Of a stretch of DNA of 64,000 bases, positions 20,283 through 29,362 are shown piece by piece (positions within the stretch are counted from its first letter, which is position 1; every line of letters starts with the position of its first letter). The notes beneath the pieces are model-generated. The model saw only the letters and a list, made by a program, of their open reading frames with translations, ran no database searches and was not told the origin of the DNA. This stretch comes from Planctomycetota bacterium. GTDB lineage: Bacteria > Planctomycetota > UBA1135 > GCA-002686595. The DNA lies in contig JAEUIA010000117.1 in NCBI GenBank assembly GCA_016795245.1, positions 1 through 64,000 on the forward strand. Direction: 5' to 3'. Position numbers and translations under genes: made by a program.

Positions 20283-22670
20283 ATGAGCCAAGCCGAACAT
20301 CAACCCACAGCACGGCGCGCGACCCCCGCGGTCGACCGCCTGCTCGCGCGCCTCTCCGCGCGCATCACGTCGAACGTGTTCCTGCACGGACTCGCGACGG
20401 CGCTCACGTTCGGAGCGCTGTGGCTCCTGGCCGCGTTCCTGCTCGATTGGGCGCTGCACCTGCCCGGGCCGATCCGCATCTTCCACCTGGGTTTGTTGAC
20501 GGCGATCCCGGCGTTCTTCCTGTGGCGCGATCTCGTGCGTCCGCTCTCGAAGCGGCCCGATCGCGCGGGCCTCGCCGTCATCGTCGAGCGCGCGCACCCG
20601 GATCTGCATCAGGTGCTCGTCAGCGCCGTGCAGATCTCGGCCGACGACCGCGGCGCCGGCGACGCCGAACTCGTCTCGGCCGTCGTCGCCGAGGCCGAAC
20701 AGCGCGCGCCCCAGATCGACCTCGACCGCGTGCTCGATCCCAGCGGCCCGCGCCGCCGCGCGTGGATCGCGCTGGCCACGTGTGCGTCGGTGGTGCTCCT
20801 GTTCGTGCTGCGCTGGGACATGGCGTCCGTGTTCCTGGCGCGCATGGCCGGCGCGAACACGCCCTGGCCGCAGCGCACGCACCTCGCGATCGAAGTCCCC
20901 ACGGCAGCGCGTTTGTTCGTCGATTCCGAGCCCGCTCCCGACGCAGATGTGCACCAGGACGAGGTCACGCACAAGGTCGCGCGCGGCAGCGACGTTCCGA
21001 TCCTCGTGCGCGCTGACGGTGAAGTCCCCGAGGAAGTGGTGTTGCACTTCACGAGCGGCCACCGCGTCGTGCTGGCGGCGGGCGGCGGAGCGGAATTCCG
21101 CACGCTGCTGCCGGCTGTGCAAGAGGACCTGAGTTTCTACGCCACCGGCGGCGACGACCAGGACGAGCTTCCGCTCGTGCACTTGCGCGTGCTGCAACCG
21201 CCGGACGTCTCCGGGCTGGCTGTCGAGATCACGCCGCCCGCCTACAGCGGACTCGCGGCGACGGTGAACTTCGACCGCGACGTCGAAGTCCTCTCGGGTT
21301 CGAAAGTCGTCGTGCACGTCTTGACCGACCCGCCGAGCGCGACGGGTAAGGTGCGACTCGTGCCCGAGGATCGGCTGCTCGAGCTGGAGACGCTGCCGTT
21401 CCCGCTCTCGGCCGACGAGGCGGCCGCGAACAAGACGGCGCGCACCGGCCTCGCGTTCGCGATTCTACCGACGAAGAGCCTGCGCTACCGCTTCGAATTG
21501 CACGACTCGACCGGGCTCTCGAATCCGAACCCGGGCCTCTTCGGCATCACGGTCGTCGAGGACCGCGCGCCCGAAGTCGAGTTGCTGTCGCCCGGACGCG
21601 GCGACTTCGACACCGTCGCGGGCGGCGTGTTGCCGCTGCGTGCGCGCGCCGAGGACGACTTCGGCATCCAATCCGTGTCGTACTCGGTGGAGATCACGGG
21701 GCTCACCGAGGGCGCGCCGCCGCTCGTGACGCCGCTCGCGTTCAACGCCATCCCGGTCGAAGCGCGCGGTGACGAGCCCGCGGTAGCCGGGGCCGCGAGC
21801 GGCGTGCGGACGCGCAGCGCACGGGCAGCCGTGCTCGCGCGCGCGCGCCTCGAAATCGCGACGCTCGCCGGCGCGGAGCCCGCCACCGAAGGGCGTCAAT
21901 TTCAATTGCAGGTGCTGGCGACGGACATCAGCGCGCCCACGGCCAAAGTCGGCCGTTCGAGCCCGCTGCGCGTGCGCGTCGTCTCCACCGATGAATTCAT
22001 GCGCCGCTTGCAGGACCGCCTGTCGCGCGCGCAGACGACCACGGCCGGGCTCGCGGAACTCGTGCGCGAGAAAAACCGCCGCACGGACGAACTGCTGGCG
22101 AGCCTCGAGAGCGACAACCCCGAAGGCGCCACCGGCGAATTGTCGCTGGCCTTGACCGGACAGCGGCGCGTGCTCGGCGACGCGCGCGCCCTGGCGCGCG
22201 AACTGTGCGCGAACGCGGAGAGTGTGCTGTACGCGCGCGTCGACGATCGCTCGCTCGCGGCGCTCGATTTCCTGGACGAGCGTCTGGCGCTGCAGACCGG
22301 TCGCTCCTTCGAAGCCACGCCCTGGCGCGAACTGGGCGCCGCCGCGCGCGATCGCGCGATCGCGGGCAGCGGACTGGCGGGCAAGCTCGTCGACATCACG
22401 GCCTTGGCGCTGCAGATCAGCGAAGACCTCGCCGTCGGAGCGACGAATGACCTCTCGCGCGCCATCGAAGCCGTCGACATCGCCAAGGCTCACGAGCACT
22501 TGACGAGTGCTTCGTTGCAGCAGAAGGCCATGCTGATCCAGATCGACAAGCTGCTCGAGAAGCTCGCTGAATGGGACAACTTCCAATCGGTGCTCTCGCT
22601 GACGCGCGACATCCTCAACGGACAGAAAAGTGTCAGCGAGCGGACGCGCCAGGCGGCGAAGGACAAGTGA
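20283..22670 (+). CDS. DUF4175-like membrane protein with coiled-coil C-terminus
   Basis: A 795-residue protein with two adjacent membrane helices near residues 37-82 and a third near 160-178 (WIALATCASVVLLFVLRW). A long periplasmic segment with beta-rich, Ig-like sequence runs from about 200 to 550, including LAVEITPPAYSGLAATVNF and VLPLRARAEDDFGIQSVSYSVEI. A charged helical C-terminal quarter follows. This organisation resembles DUF4175 (TIGR02302) proteins, which also occur beside MoxR/DUF58/vWA genes in alphaproteobacteria. The start is ATG 20283, 75 bases after the toroid gene. The end overlaps the next gene by GTGA. Confidence 0.68.
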   Translation: MSQAEHQPTARRATPAVDRLLARLSARITSNVFLHGLATALTFGALWLLAAFLLDWALHLPGPIRIFHLGLLTAIPAFFLWRDLVRPLSKRPDRAGLAVIVERAHPDLHQVLVSAVQISADDRGAGDAELVSAVVAEAEQRAPQIDLDRVLDPSGPRRRAWIALATCASVVLLFVLRWDMASVFLARMAGANTPWPQRTHLAIEVPTAARLFVDSEPAPDADVHQDEVTHKVARGSDVPILVRADGEVPEEVVLHFTSGHRVVLAAGGGAEFRTLLPAVQEDLSFYATGGDDQDELPLVHLRVLQPPDVSGLAVEITPPAYSGLAATVNFDRDVEVLSGSKVVVHVLTDPPSATGKVRLVPEDRLLELETLPFPLSADEAAANKTARTGLAFAILPTKSLRYRFELHDSTGLSNPNPGLFGITVVEDRAPEVELLSPGRGDFDTVAGGVLPLRARAEDDFGIQSVSYSVEITGLTEGAPPLVTPLAFNAIPVEARGDEPAVAGAASGVRTRSARAAVLARARLEIATLAGAEPATEGRQFQLQVLATDISAPTAKVGRSSPLRVRVVSTDEFMRRLQDRLSRAQTTTAGLAELVREKNRRTDELLASLESDNPEGATGELSLALTGQRRVLGDARALARELCANAESVLYARVDDRSLAALDFLDERLALQTGRSFEATPWRELGAAARDRAIAGSGLAGKLVDITALALQISEDLAVGATNDLSRAIEAVDIAKAHEHLTSASLQQKAMLIQIDKLLEKLAEWDNFQSVLSLTRDILNGQKSVSERTRQAAKDK

Positions 22671-25525
22671 AGCGCATGAAACTCATACTCGGACTCGGAC
22701 TGTTCCTCCTCGCGCCGTGCTTCGCGCCTGCTCCTGCACTCGCGCAAGACGGACGGCGCGAAGCACAGCTGGCGGAAGACCAGGCGCTGTTGAAGCGCCA
22801 ACTCCAGCGCTTGAAGCAGACGATGGAAGTCCTGGCCGCGCGCTTCGAAGGCGAAGGCCGCACGCACGCCGCCAAACTCCTGCGCGACGGTTTGAAACAC
22901 CTCGACGTGCGCGTCGACGAACTGGGTTCGAAGACCGTCGAGGAATTGATGCTGGCCGCGACGCAAGCGCTCGAATCGGGCGCGACGGTGCAGTCGGTCG
23001 AGAACCAGGAAGCGGTCGTGAAGAGTCTGGAGAAGCTGTACGCGATCCTGACCGACCGCGCGGGGCTGGAGGACCTGCAGAAGTCGCTCGAGGAATTGAA
23101 AGCCGTCAAGGCCGACCTCGAAGCGCTCGCGAACCGCGAGTCCAAGTTGCGCGAACAGACGGCGAAGCTCCAGGAGCAAGCGGCGACCGCGGAGCAGAAG
23201 GCGCTGCAGCAAGCGCTCCAAGACGCCATCGCCGAACAGCGCGCGCTGCTCGACAAGACCGAGAAGGACGCGCGTTCCGCCAGCGGACTGGCGCTCGAGG
23301 AGATCCAGCGCGAACTGGCGCGGCTCGCGGCTCAACAGGCGACCGACGCGGGCGTGATGTCGTCGTGGAAACCCGAGGACAAGAGTGCGCTCGAGCGCGC
23401 GGCGAAGCCGTTGAGCGAAGCCGGCGAAGAAGCGTTGCGCGCCTCGCGCCTCGCGCGCGCGGCCAGTGAACTGCGCGAAGCGGCGCGCAAGACGCGCGCG
23501 GCGGCCAACGACATGAGCGCGGTCGAGCGCGAACTCGCGGCCGCTGCGGAGCGCGAAGACCGCCACCAGCGCGCTTCGGGTGACCCGGCCGCCAAGAAGG
23601 CCGCCGAAGAGCTGAACAAGGCCGCGGCCACGGCGCGCAAGACCGGCGCCGACCAGGCTGAGCGCGACGCCACGGCGAACGCGCTCGAAGCGCAGGCGCG
23701 CGAACTCGATGCTGCCGCGCGTCTTGCGATGGACGCGGCGCAGGCTGCGCGCGCCGAAGCCGCCAAGGCCCTGGCGGCTGCGGCCGATCCGAAGAGCCCG
23801 GCCGGACAGGCGGCGGAGAACGCCAAGAAAGCCATGGATGCAGCGCAGAAAGCCGACGCGGCGGCGCGCTCTTCCGACCCGAACTCTCCCCCCGGCGCGA
23901 GCGCGACGCCCCCCGAAGGCGCCGAGAAGCGGCTCGAAGAGGCGCAGCGCGCGACGGCGGAAGCACAGCGCGCGGTGCAGCAGGGACTCGAAGAACAGAA
24001 GACCCTGCCGCCGGCCCTGTCGTCGTCGCAGGCGAGCGCAGCGCAGGAATCCGAGAAGTTGTCGCGCGCGATCGACGGCTTGCCCGAGGGCGCATCTCCC
24101 GCGGCGCAGAAGGCCAAGGATGCGCTGTCGCAAGCTGCGTCCAAACAGAAGAGCGCCTCCGAGAGCGCCAAGGCTTCCGATGCGCGTGCCGCGCAGAAGT
24201 CGGCCGAGGAAGCGCGCGCGGAATTGGAGAAGGCGCGCGACGCACTCGGAGAGCTCACCGACGAAGCCGCCGCGGCTCGCGCCGGATCGCCGCAGCAGAA
24301 GGCACTCGAAGCGGCGCAGTCGGCGCTGGCGCAGAAGACAGGCGCGATGAAGAAGCAGTCTGGTGAGAGCGGGCTCGCTTCCCCCAAGGAAGCCGCCGCC
24401 GAGAGCGCACTCTCGCGCGCGCAGGAAGCGATGAAGGACGCAGCCCAGAAGCTCTCCCAAGGCAAGAGCGCGCAAGCGACCGAGTCCCAGCAGGACGCGC
24501 TCAAGAGCTTGAACGAAGCCGCGAAGGCGGCCGCGGAAGGCGCGCGCCAGATGAAGCCCGAGGATGCGGCCGAAGCGCGCGAGCAGGCGGCTGAACAAGA
24601 GCGCATTCGCCAGGCGCTGTTGGCGCTGGCGGAGCGCAACAAGAAGCGCAACACCGCTCAGCCCGCGCCCTCGCTGGATCGCGCGCAGCAGAGCGCCGGA
24701 GCGGCACAGGAGAATCTGGAGGAGGGCGATCTAGACGAAGCGCAGAAGAACGAAGAGAAGACCGAGCGCGAGATGCGCAAGGCGCTCGAGGAACTCGGCC
24801 AGGAAGAAGAGCAGTACCAGAAGCTGCGCCAGGAGGAGTTGCTCTTCAAGATCGCCGAACAGGTGCGCACCTTGCTCGAGGAGCACCGCGCCGCGATGAA
24901 GGACACGCTCGAGATCGATCAGCAGCGCACGGGCGGACAGAAGACGACGCACACGCAGAAGCTGCGCCTGCGCAAGATCGCCAAGGTCGAGGAAGCCCTG
25001 GCGAAGCGCGCTGCCGAAATCGGCAAGGCGATCCTGGCCGAGGGCAGCCTGGTGTTCGCGGAGATGCTGGACGAAGCCGAAAAGGACCTCATGCGCATCG
25101 GACGCGACATGAGCGACGCCGGTGATTTCCAATCCGGAGATCGGGTGCAGACGCTGCAGCAAGACGTCGAGCAGTCGCTCGTGTGGCTGCAGGAAGCGCT
25201 GGCTCAGGAGAAGGAGCGGCGCCGCCAGGAAGAACAGGACAAGCAACAGCAACCGCCGGGTGAAAAGCGCCCGCCGTCGAATCGGCTGGTGCCGGACGTG
25301 GCCGAGCTGAAACTCCTGCGCCGCATGGAAGTCGACATCCTCGACTCGATCGATCAGATGCGCATCCTGCACCCCGAGATCGCCGAGGGCAAGGTGCTCG
25401 ATTCGCTGCTGTTCGAGGACATTTCGCGCCTCGCGGTGCGCCACCAGAAGATGTCGGAACTGTTCTCGAAGTTCAGAAAACGCCTCGGAATTCCCGATCC
25501 GGAACCCAAGCAGGACGACCAGTGA
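22667..25525 (+). CDS. Giant secreted Ala/Glu/Lys coiled-coil protein
   Basis: About 952 residues. The start is GTG at 22667 in a GTGA overlap, with GAAGGA before it; the ATG at 22676 is a close alternative. A signal peptide (LILGLGLFLLAPCFAPAPALAQ) is followed by almost uninterrupted helix-forming sequence rich in Ala, Glu, Lys, Gln and Arg, with very few prolines except a short linker around 415-440. The last 100 residues are less repetitive (LKLLRRMEVDILDSIDQMRILHPEIAEGK), like the conserved end of planctomycete proteins following DUF4175 genes. An extended periplasmic rod is likely. I recognise no enzyme domain. Confidence 0.72.
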   Translation: MKRMKLILGLGLFLLAPCFAPAPALAQDGRREAQLAEDQALLKRQLQRLKQTMEVLAARFEGEGRTHAAKLLRDGLKHLDVRVDELGSKTVEELMLAATQALESGATVQSVENQEAVVKSLEKLYAILTDRAGLEDLQKSLEELKAVKADLEALANRESKLREQTAKLQEQAATAEQKALQQALQDAIAEQRALLDKTEKDARSASGLALEEIQRELARLAAQQATDAGVMSSWKPEDKSALERAAKPLSEAGEEALRASRLARAASELREAARKTRAAANDMSAVERELAAAAEREDRHQRASGDPAAKKAAEELNKAAATARKTGADQAERDATANALEAQARELDAAARLAMDAAQAARAEAAKALAAAADPKSPAGQAAENAKKAMDAAQKADAAARSSDPNSPPGASATPPEGAEKRLEEAQRATAEAQRAVQQGLEEQKTLPPALSSSQASAAQESEKLSRAIDGLPEGASPAAQKAKDALSQAASKQKSASESAKASDARAAQKSAEEARAELEKARDALGELTDEAAAARAGSPQQKALEAAQSALAQKTGAMKKQSGESGLASPKEAAAESALSRAQEAMKDAAQKLSQGKSAQATESQQDALKSLNEAAKAAAEGARQMKPEDAAEAREQAAEQERIRQALLALAERNKKRNTAQPAPSLDRAQQSAGAAQENLEEGDLDEAQKNEEKTEREMRKALEELGQEEEQYQKLRQEELLFKIAEQVRTLLEEHRAAMKDTLEIDQQRTGGQKTTHTQKLRLRKIAKVEEALAKRAAEIGKAILAEGSLVFAEMLDEAEKDLMRIGRDMSDAGDFQSGDRVQTLQQDVEQSLVWLQEALAQEKERRRQEEQDKQQQPPGEKRPPSNRLVPDVAELKLLRRMEVDILDSIDQMRILHPEIAEGKVLDSLLFEDISRLAVRHQKMSELFSKFRKRLGIPDPEPKQDDQ

Positions 25526-25536
25526 GAGGCCGCAAC

Positions 25537-26337
25537 ATGATCATGAACTGGAAGACTCTGGCGCTCCTCTGCGCGCTCACCGCCCCTGCTTCCCTGCGCG
25601 CGCAGGAGCCGGAGAAACTCTCGCTGCCTCCCGCCGGCGACCCGCAGAGCGAACTCGTCGAGTTGTTCGGCAAGGTCGAGAACCGTCTGCGCGAGATCGA
25701 CCGCATGTTGTCCGACGCGGCCGCGGGCGAAGCGGGCGCGCTGCAGGGCGTGGGCGCGGCCGGAATCGACGAGCTCTTGAAACAGAGCCGCGCGAGCAGC
25801 GAGGAGGCGGTGAAGAACATCGACCGCATCCTCGAGATCGCGCGTCAGATGGGTCAGAACCAGTCGTCGGGCTCGAGCTCCGGCGGCGGACAGCCGCAAC
25901 AACCCGGGCCCGGCCAGCAAGGTCAGGATCCGCTCGGTGGCCAGGAAGGCAACACGACGCAGCGCGAGAACACGCCCAGCGCACCCGACCCATCCGGTTC
26001 GAAGCCGGGCGAGAAGCCCGGCGGACAGAAACCCGACGGCGAGAAGGACGGGGAAAAGGACGGCGACGGACAGAAGCCGGGGCAGAAGCCGCAGGACGGC
26101 AACGATCCCAAGGACGGTCGCAAGTCCAACGCCGATCCGCGCAATCGCGCCGGCGGGCCGCCGTCGACGGGCGGGCGCGATGATCCGGCGTCGCCGAACG
26201 ACACGCGCGATCGTTGGGGCGACTTGCCCGTGCACGCGCGCGACGTGTTCCGCAACGAAGGCGGGCGCGACATGCCGGTGCAGTACCGCGATTGGATCGA
26301 CGAGTACTACCGGCGGTTGAACAAGAAAGTCCCGTGA
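25537..26337 (+). CDS. Secreted low-complexity protein with conserved C-terminal tail
   Basis: A 266-residue exported protein (MIMNWKTLALLCALTAPASL then RAQ). The first 100 residues are helical. The middle (about 110-215) is Gly/Gln/Lys/Asp/Pro-rich and probably disordered. The last 40 residues have a compact conserved look (WGDLPVHARDVFRNEGG, QYRDWIDEYYRRL), as seen at the end of similar planctomycete operon proteins. The start is ATG 25537, since GAGAGG lies 7 bases upstream; GTG 25522 in a GTGA overlap is the alternative. The stop overlaps the next gene. Function unknown; the context suggests an accessory envelope protein. Confidence 0.65.
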   Translation: MIMNWKTLALLCALTAPASLRAQEPEKLSLPPAGDPQSELVELFGKVENRLREIDRMLSDAAAGEAGALQGVGAAGIDELLKQSRASSEEAVKNIDRILEIARQMGQNQSSGSSSGGGQPQQPGPGQQGQDPLGGQEGNTTQRENTPSAPDPSGSKPGEKPGGQKPDGEKDGEKDGDGQKPGQKPQDGNDPKDGRKSNADPRNRAGGPPSTGGRDDPASPNDTRDRWGDLPVHARDVFRNEGGRDMPVQYRDWIDEYYRRLNKKVP

Positions 26338-27536
26338 TCGAGCTGCCGACACGCGCGCTGATGTTCGCGGGCGTGTTGTGCGCGCTCGAGGTCGCGCCGC
26401 CGCGCGAGGAGCCGCGCAGCAAGGAGACGCCGCCGGTCGCACGCCCCGCGCCGCGCGAAGAGCAGCACCCGGTGGCGCAAGGTGCGCACCTCGCGCTGCA
26501 CGACGAGCGCGCGCGCGCCGCGCTGGTGCGCGGAATCGACTGGCTGGCTGCGGCTCAGAATGCGGACGGATCGCTGCCGGCGACGGGGCTGAAGACGCGG
26601 GCCGGTGCGTCGCCTGCGACCAACGACGGCGCGGGCTCGTTTGCGCCGGTGGCGGTCACGGCGCTCTCCACGCTGGCGCTCTTGGCTTCGGGCAGCGAAC
26701 CCGAGCGCGGTCCGCACGGCCGCGAGACCGCGCGCGCCGTGGATTGGCTGGTCGCGCGCGCGAATCTCGACGCGCAGTCCGAACGACGCGGGTACATCGC
26801 GCTCGACGGCGATGCGCTGTCGCGCATGCACGGCCACGGCTACGCCGCACTGGCGTTGGCACAGGCCTTCGCGATGTCGCCGAAGACCGAGCGCGGCGCG
26901 CGCATCGAAGCGGCGCTGACGGCTGCGATCACGTGCATCCAAGGCTCGCAGAGCGTCGATGGCGGCTGGTGGTACGAGCCCAAGAGCGGATTGCAGCACG
27001 AGAATTCGATCACGATCTGCGCCGTTCAGGCCTTGCGCGCGGCGCACGGCGCGGGCCTGAAGGTCGACGCGCAGACGATCGAGCGCGCGATCGACTACGT
27101 GTCGCGCACGCAGAAACCCGACGGCTCCTTCCGCTACGGTCTGGGCGATCCGAAGTCGTCTGTTGCGCTCACCGCCGCCGCGATCGCGACGCTGAACGCG
27201 TCGGGCAAGTACGGCGGCAAGGTCATCGACGACGGGTACGACTGGATCTTCAGGCGCCTCGCGGCGCGCTCGGCGCGCGAGTTGGGGTCCGTCGACGTCG
27301 ACGACTTCATCATCTGTCCGTTCTACGAGCGCGTGTGCCTGGGACAGGCGTTGTGGCAACACCCCGACAACCGCGTGTTCGACGACTGGTGGAACACCGA
27401 AATCGCAGGCCTGCTCGTCACCCAGAAACGCGACGGATCCTGGGAGGACCCGCGCTACGGCGATGTGTACGCGACTGCTATGAACTGTCTCTTGCTCGCG
27501 CTGCCCGAGGGCTTGCTGCCCATCTTCCAGAGGTGA
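26334..27536 (+). CDS. Second toroid-repeat (squalene-oxidase-repeat-like) protein
   Basis: A 400-residue product starting at GTG 26334 in a GTGA overlap, the last gene of the moxR operon. The N-terminal helix is weak as a signal (LMFAGVLCALEVA). Repeats of the terpene-cyclase toroid type follow: GIDWLAAAQNADGSLPATG, GHGYAALALAQAFAMSP, QSVDGGWWYEPKSG, VSRTQKPDGSFRYG, and the terminal QKRDGSWEDPRYGDVYATAMNCLLLALPEGLLPIFQR. The last block closely parallels the end of the gene at 18990, so the two are paralogues in one operon. No DxDD is visible. Possibly a binding protein for a lipid, polysaccharide or partner protein. Confidence 0.78.
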   Translation: MIELPTRALMFAGVLCALEVAPPREEPRSKETPPVARPAPREEQHPVAQGAHLALHDERARAALVRGIDWLAAAQNADGSLPATGLKTRAGASPATNDGAGSFAPVAVTALSTLALLASGSEPERGPHGRETARAVDWLVARANLDAQSERRGYIALDGDALSRMHGHGYAALALAQAFAMSPKTERGARIEAALTAAITCIQGSQSVDGGWWYEPKSGLQHENSITICAVQALRAAHGAGLKVDAQTIERAIDYVSRTQKPDGSFRYGLGDPKSSVALTAAAIATLNASGKYGGKVIDDGYDWIFRRLAARSARELGSVDVDDFIICPFYERVCLGQALWQHPDNRVFDDWWNTEIAGLLVTQKRDGSWEDPRYGDVYATAMNCLLLALPEGLLPIFQR

Positions 27537-27590
27537 CCGCTGCGGCAAGTTTGCCGCTGCCAGCCGCTGCGGCAAATTTGCCGCAGCCAG
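27537..27590. repeat. Tandem pair of 27-bp palindromic repeats
   Basis: Two adjacent copies at 27537-27563 and 27564-27590 are identical at 25 of 27 positions. Each centres on a palindrome, and copy two contains a perfect 20-bp one (CTGCGGCAAATTTGCCGCAG). They start immediately after the stop of the toroid gene. They may act as a terminator-like or mRNA-stabilising element, or be members of a dispersed short palindromic family. Confidence 0.7.
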
Positions 27591-27627
27591 CAGTAGAGGA
27601 AACCACCACCCTCGGCTCCCCAGTTGC

Positions 27628-27680
27628 TCCTCCCCCCGTCCCCCCGTCCCCTCTCGCCCCCCCCCCCGCCCGCTCCCCCC
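27628..27680. other. C-rich tract with G-quadruplex potential on the minus strand
   Basis: Over 53 bases almost every position is C, with runs of 6, 6, 4, 11 and 6 C. The minus strand therefore offers at least four G-runs for a quadruplex. It lies directly upstream of the promoter of the gene at 27701 and occupies the place of a -35 box. Confidence 0.55.
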
Positions 27681-27685
27681 ACCCG

Positions 27686-27694
27686 TGCTATAAT
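27686..27694 (+). promoter_or_regulatory. Extended -10 promoter giving a probable leaderless transcript
   Basis: TGCTATAAT is a perfect extended -10 box (TGn plus TATAAT at 27689-27694). Six bases separate it from the ATG at 27701, which puts the usual transcription start at or next to the start codon. No Shine-Dalgarno can fit. No -35 is visible, which the TGn extension can compensate. Confidence 0.65.
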
Positions 27695-27700
27695 TTCCCA

Positions 27701-29362
27701 ATGCCCCCTCTGCGCGCGCACCCCCGACGCAAGAGCCTCTGCGCCGCGCTCGTCCTCGCCGCCGCAGCCTCCCTCTCCCCCGCCGCGCTCGCCCAATGCG
27801 AGACCTTCGGCCCGCGCGCCCCCGGTTTCCGCGCCTCGCAATCCGTCTTCTACGACCAGATCTGGTCGCAGATCGCGCGCACCTCGACCGGCTACGTCGC
27901 CGTCTGGAGCGAGGGCCAGAACATCTCCCTGCGCCGCTTCGACGCGAACCTCGCACCGCTCGGCAACGACACCCTCGTCAACGCGACGCTCTCCCTCGAC
28001 ATCCAAGACGAGCCCGCCGTCGCCGTCGCCACCGGCGGCAACCAGCTCATCGCGTGGTCCGATCGTCACGGCTACGACGGCGAACAGATGGGCATCTACG
28101 GCCGCGTGTACAACGCTGCCGGCACACCGCTCGCGACCGAGTTCCGCATCAACCAGATCACCACCGCCTCGCAGTGGCGTCCGCTGATCGCACCGACGCC
28201 CGCGGGCGGCTTCGTCGTCGCGTGGTCGGGCAACTGGGACGGCGATGCCTACATGCGCATCCTCTCGTCCACCGGTGCCGCACTCTCGAACGACATCCGC
28301 ATCAACCAATATTTGATCGACGCGCAAGTCGATCCGTCGGTCGCGGTGGCGTCGAACGGCAATATCTTCGCCGTGTTCGTCGACTTTTCGTCGGGCACGT
28401 CGGTCGACGGCCTCGACCTCTACGGGCGGCTCTTCAACGCTTCGGGCGCGCCGCTCACGAACGAGTTCTTGATCACGACGCCCGCGTTCACGACCGGACA
28501 CCAGGCCTTGCCGCGCGTCGCGGTCGACGGACAGAACCGCTTCCTCGTCGTGTGGCAGAGCGAGCTCGGCGACGGCTCCAGCACCTGCGTCGTCGGCCGT
28601 CGTTTCGACGTCAACGCGACGCCGATCTCGGGGGAATTCATCGCGAACAGCACGACCGCGAGCGCCCAGCTCGAAGCGCGCGTGGCGGCACAGTCCAACG
28701 GCGATTTCGTGGTCACCTTCGAGGACTACTCGACCGGCACCGCGCGGGTCATGTATCGGCGTTTCGACGCCAACCTGAACCCCAAGGGCCCCGACGAGCC
28801 GATCGATGCCGCGCAGAGCGCCACCTACAGACCCGAATTGATCGTCGATCCCACTGGAGCCGACGTCGTGTTCGCGTACGAATCCTGGGGCAACGGCGAC
28901 GGCGACGTGTACTTGCGCCGCTATCAATCCTCGGCGGGCGCGCAGGTTTTTTGCACGGGCAAGCTCAACTCACAAGGTTGCACTCCGGCGATCGCCTTCA
29001 ACGGATCGGCCTCGGCCACGAGCCCGAGCGCCTTCACCATCTCCGCCGCCAACGTGATCAACCAGAGCCCTGGCCTCCTGTTCTACGGCTACTCCTCGGC
29101 CTTCATCCCCTTCCAGGGCGGGACGCTGTGCCTGAACGACTTCAAGCGCACGCCGATCCAGTTCAGCGGCGGCAGTGCGGTCGTGACGAACTGCAGCGGA
29201 ACCCTCAGCTACGACTTCAACGCACGCATCCAAGGCGGCACCGATCCGCTGCTCGTCCCCGGAGCGGTGATCAGCGCTCAGTACTATTTCCGTGACGTGA
29301 ACGACCCCGCCGGATTCGGGACTGGACTTTCGAACGCGCTTCGATTCACGATCTGTCCGTGA
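27701..29362 (+). CDS. Secreted repeat protein with Cys-rich C-terminal domain
   Basis: A 553-residue exported protein (signal SLCAALVLAAAASLSPAALA). Residues about 35-410 hold repeated segments with the pattern VAVWSEG/LIAWSDRHG/VVAWSGNWDG followed by LRRFDANLAPLGN-like strands, the layout of a beta-propeller of about seven blades. From about 415 a separate domain begins with CTGKLNSQGCTPAI, contains LLFYGYSSAFIPFQGGTLCL, and ends ALRFTICP. I associate this Cys-rich domain with the C-termini of many secreted planctomycete proteins (from memory, not searched). Promoter and start codon suggest leaderless translation. The next gene overlaps by GTGA. Confidence 0.7.
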   Translation: MPPLRAHPRRKSLCAALVLAAAASLSPAALAQCETFGPRAPGFRASQSVFYDQIWSQIARTSTGYVAVWSEGQNISLRRFDANLAPLGNDTLVNATLSLDIQDEPAVAVATGGNQLIAWSDRHGYDGEQMGIYGRVYNAAGTPLATEFRINQITTASQWRPLIAPTPAGGFVVAWSGNWDGDAYMRILSSTGAALSNDIRINQYLIDAQVDPSVAVASNGNIFAVFVDFSSGTSVDGLDLYGRLFNASGAPLTNEFLITTPAFTTGHQALPRVAVDGQNRFLVVWQSELGDGSSTCVVGRRFDVNATPISGEFIANSTTASAQLEARVAAQSNGDFVVTFEDYSTGTARVMYRRFDANLNPKGPDEPIDAAQSATYRPELIVDPTGADVVFAYESWGNGDGDVYLRRYQSSAGAQVFCTGKLNSQGCTPAIAFNGSASATSPSAFTISAANVINQSPGLLFYGYSSAFIPFQGGTLCLNDFKRTPIQFSGGSAVVTNCSGTLSYDFNARIQGGTDPLLVPGAVISAQYYFRDVNDPAGFGTGLSNALRFTICP

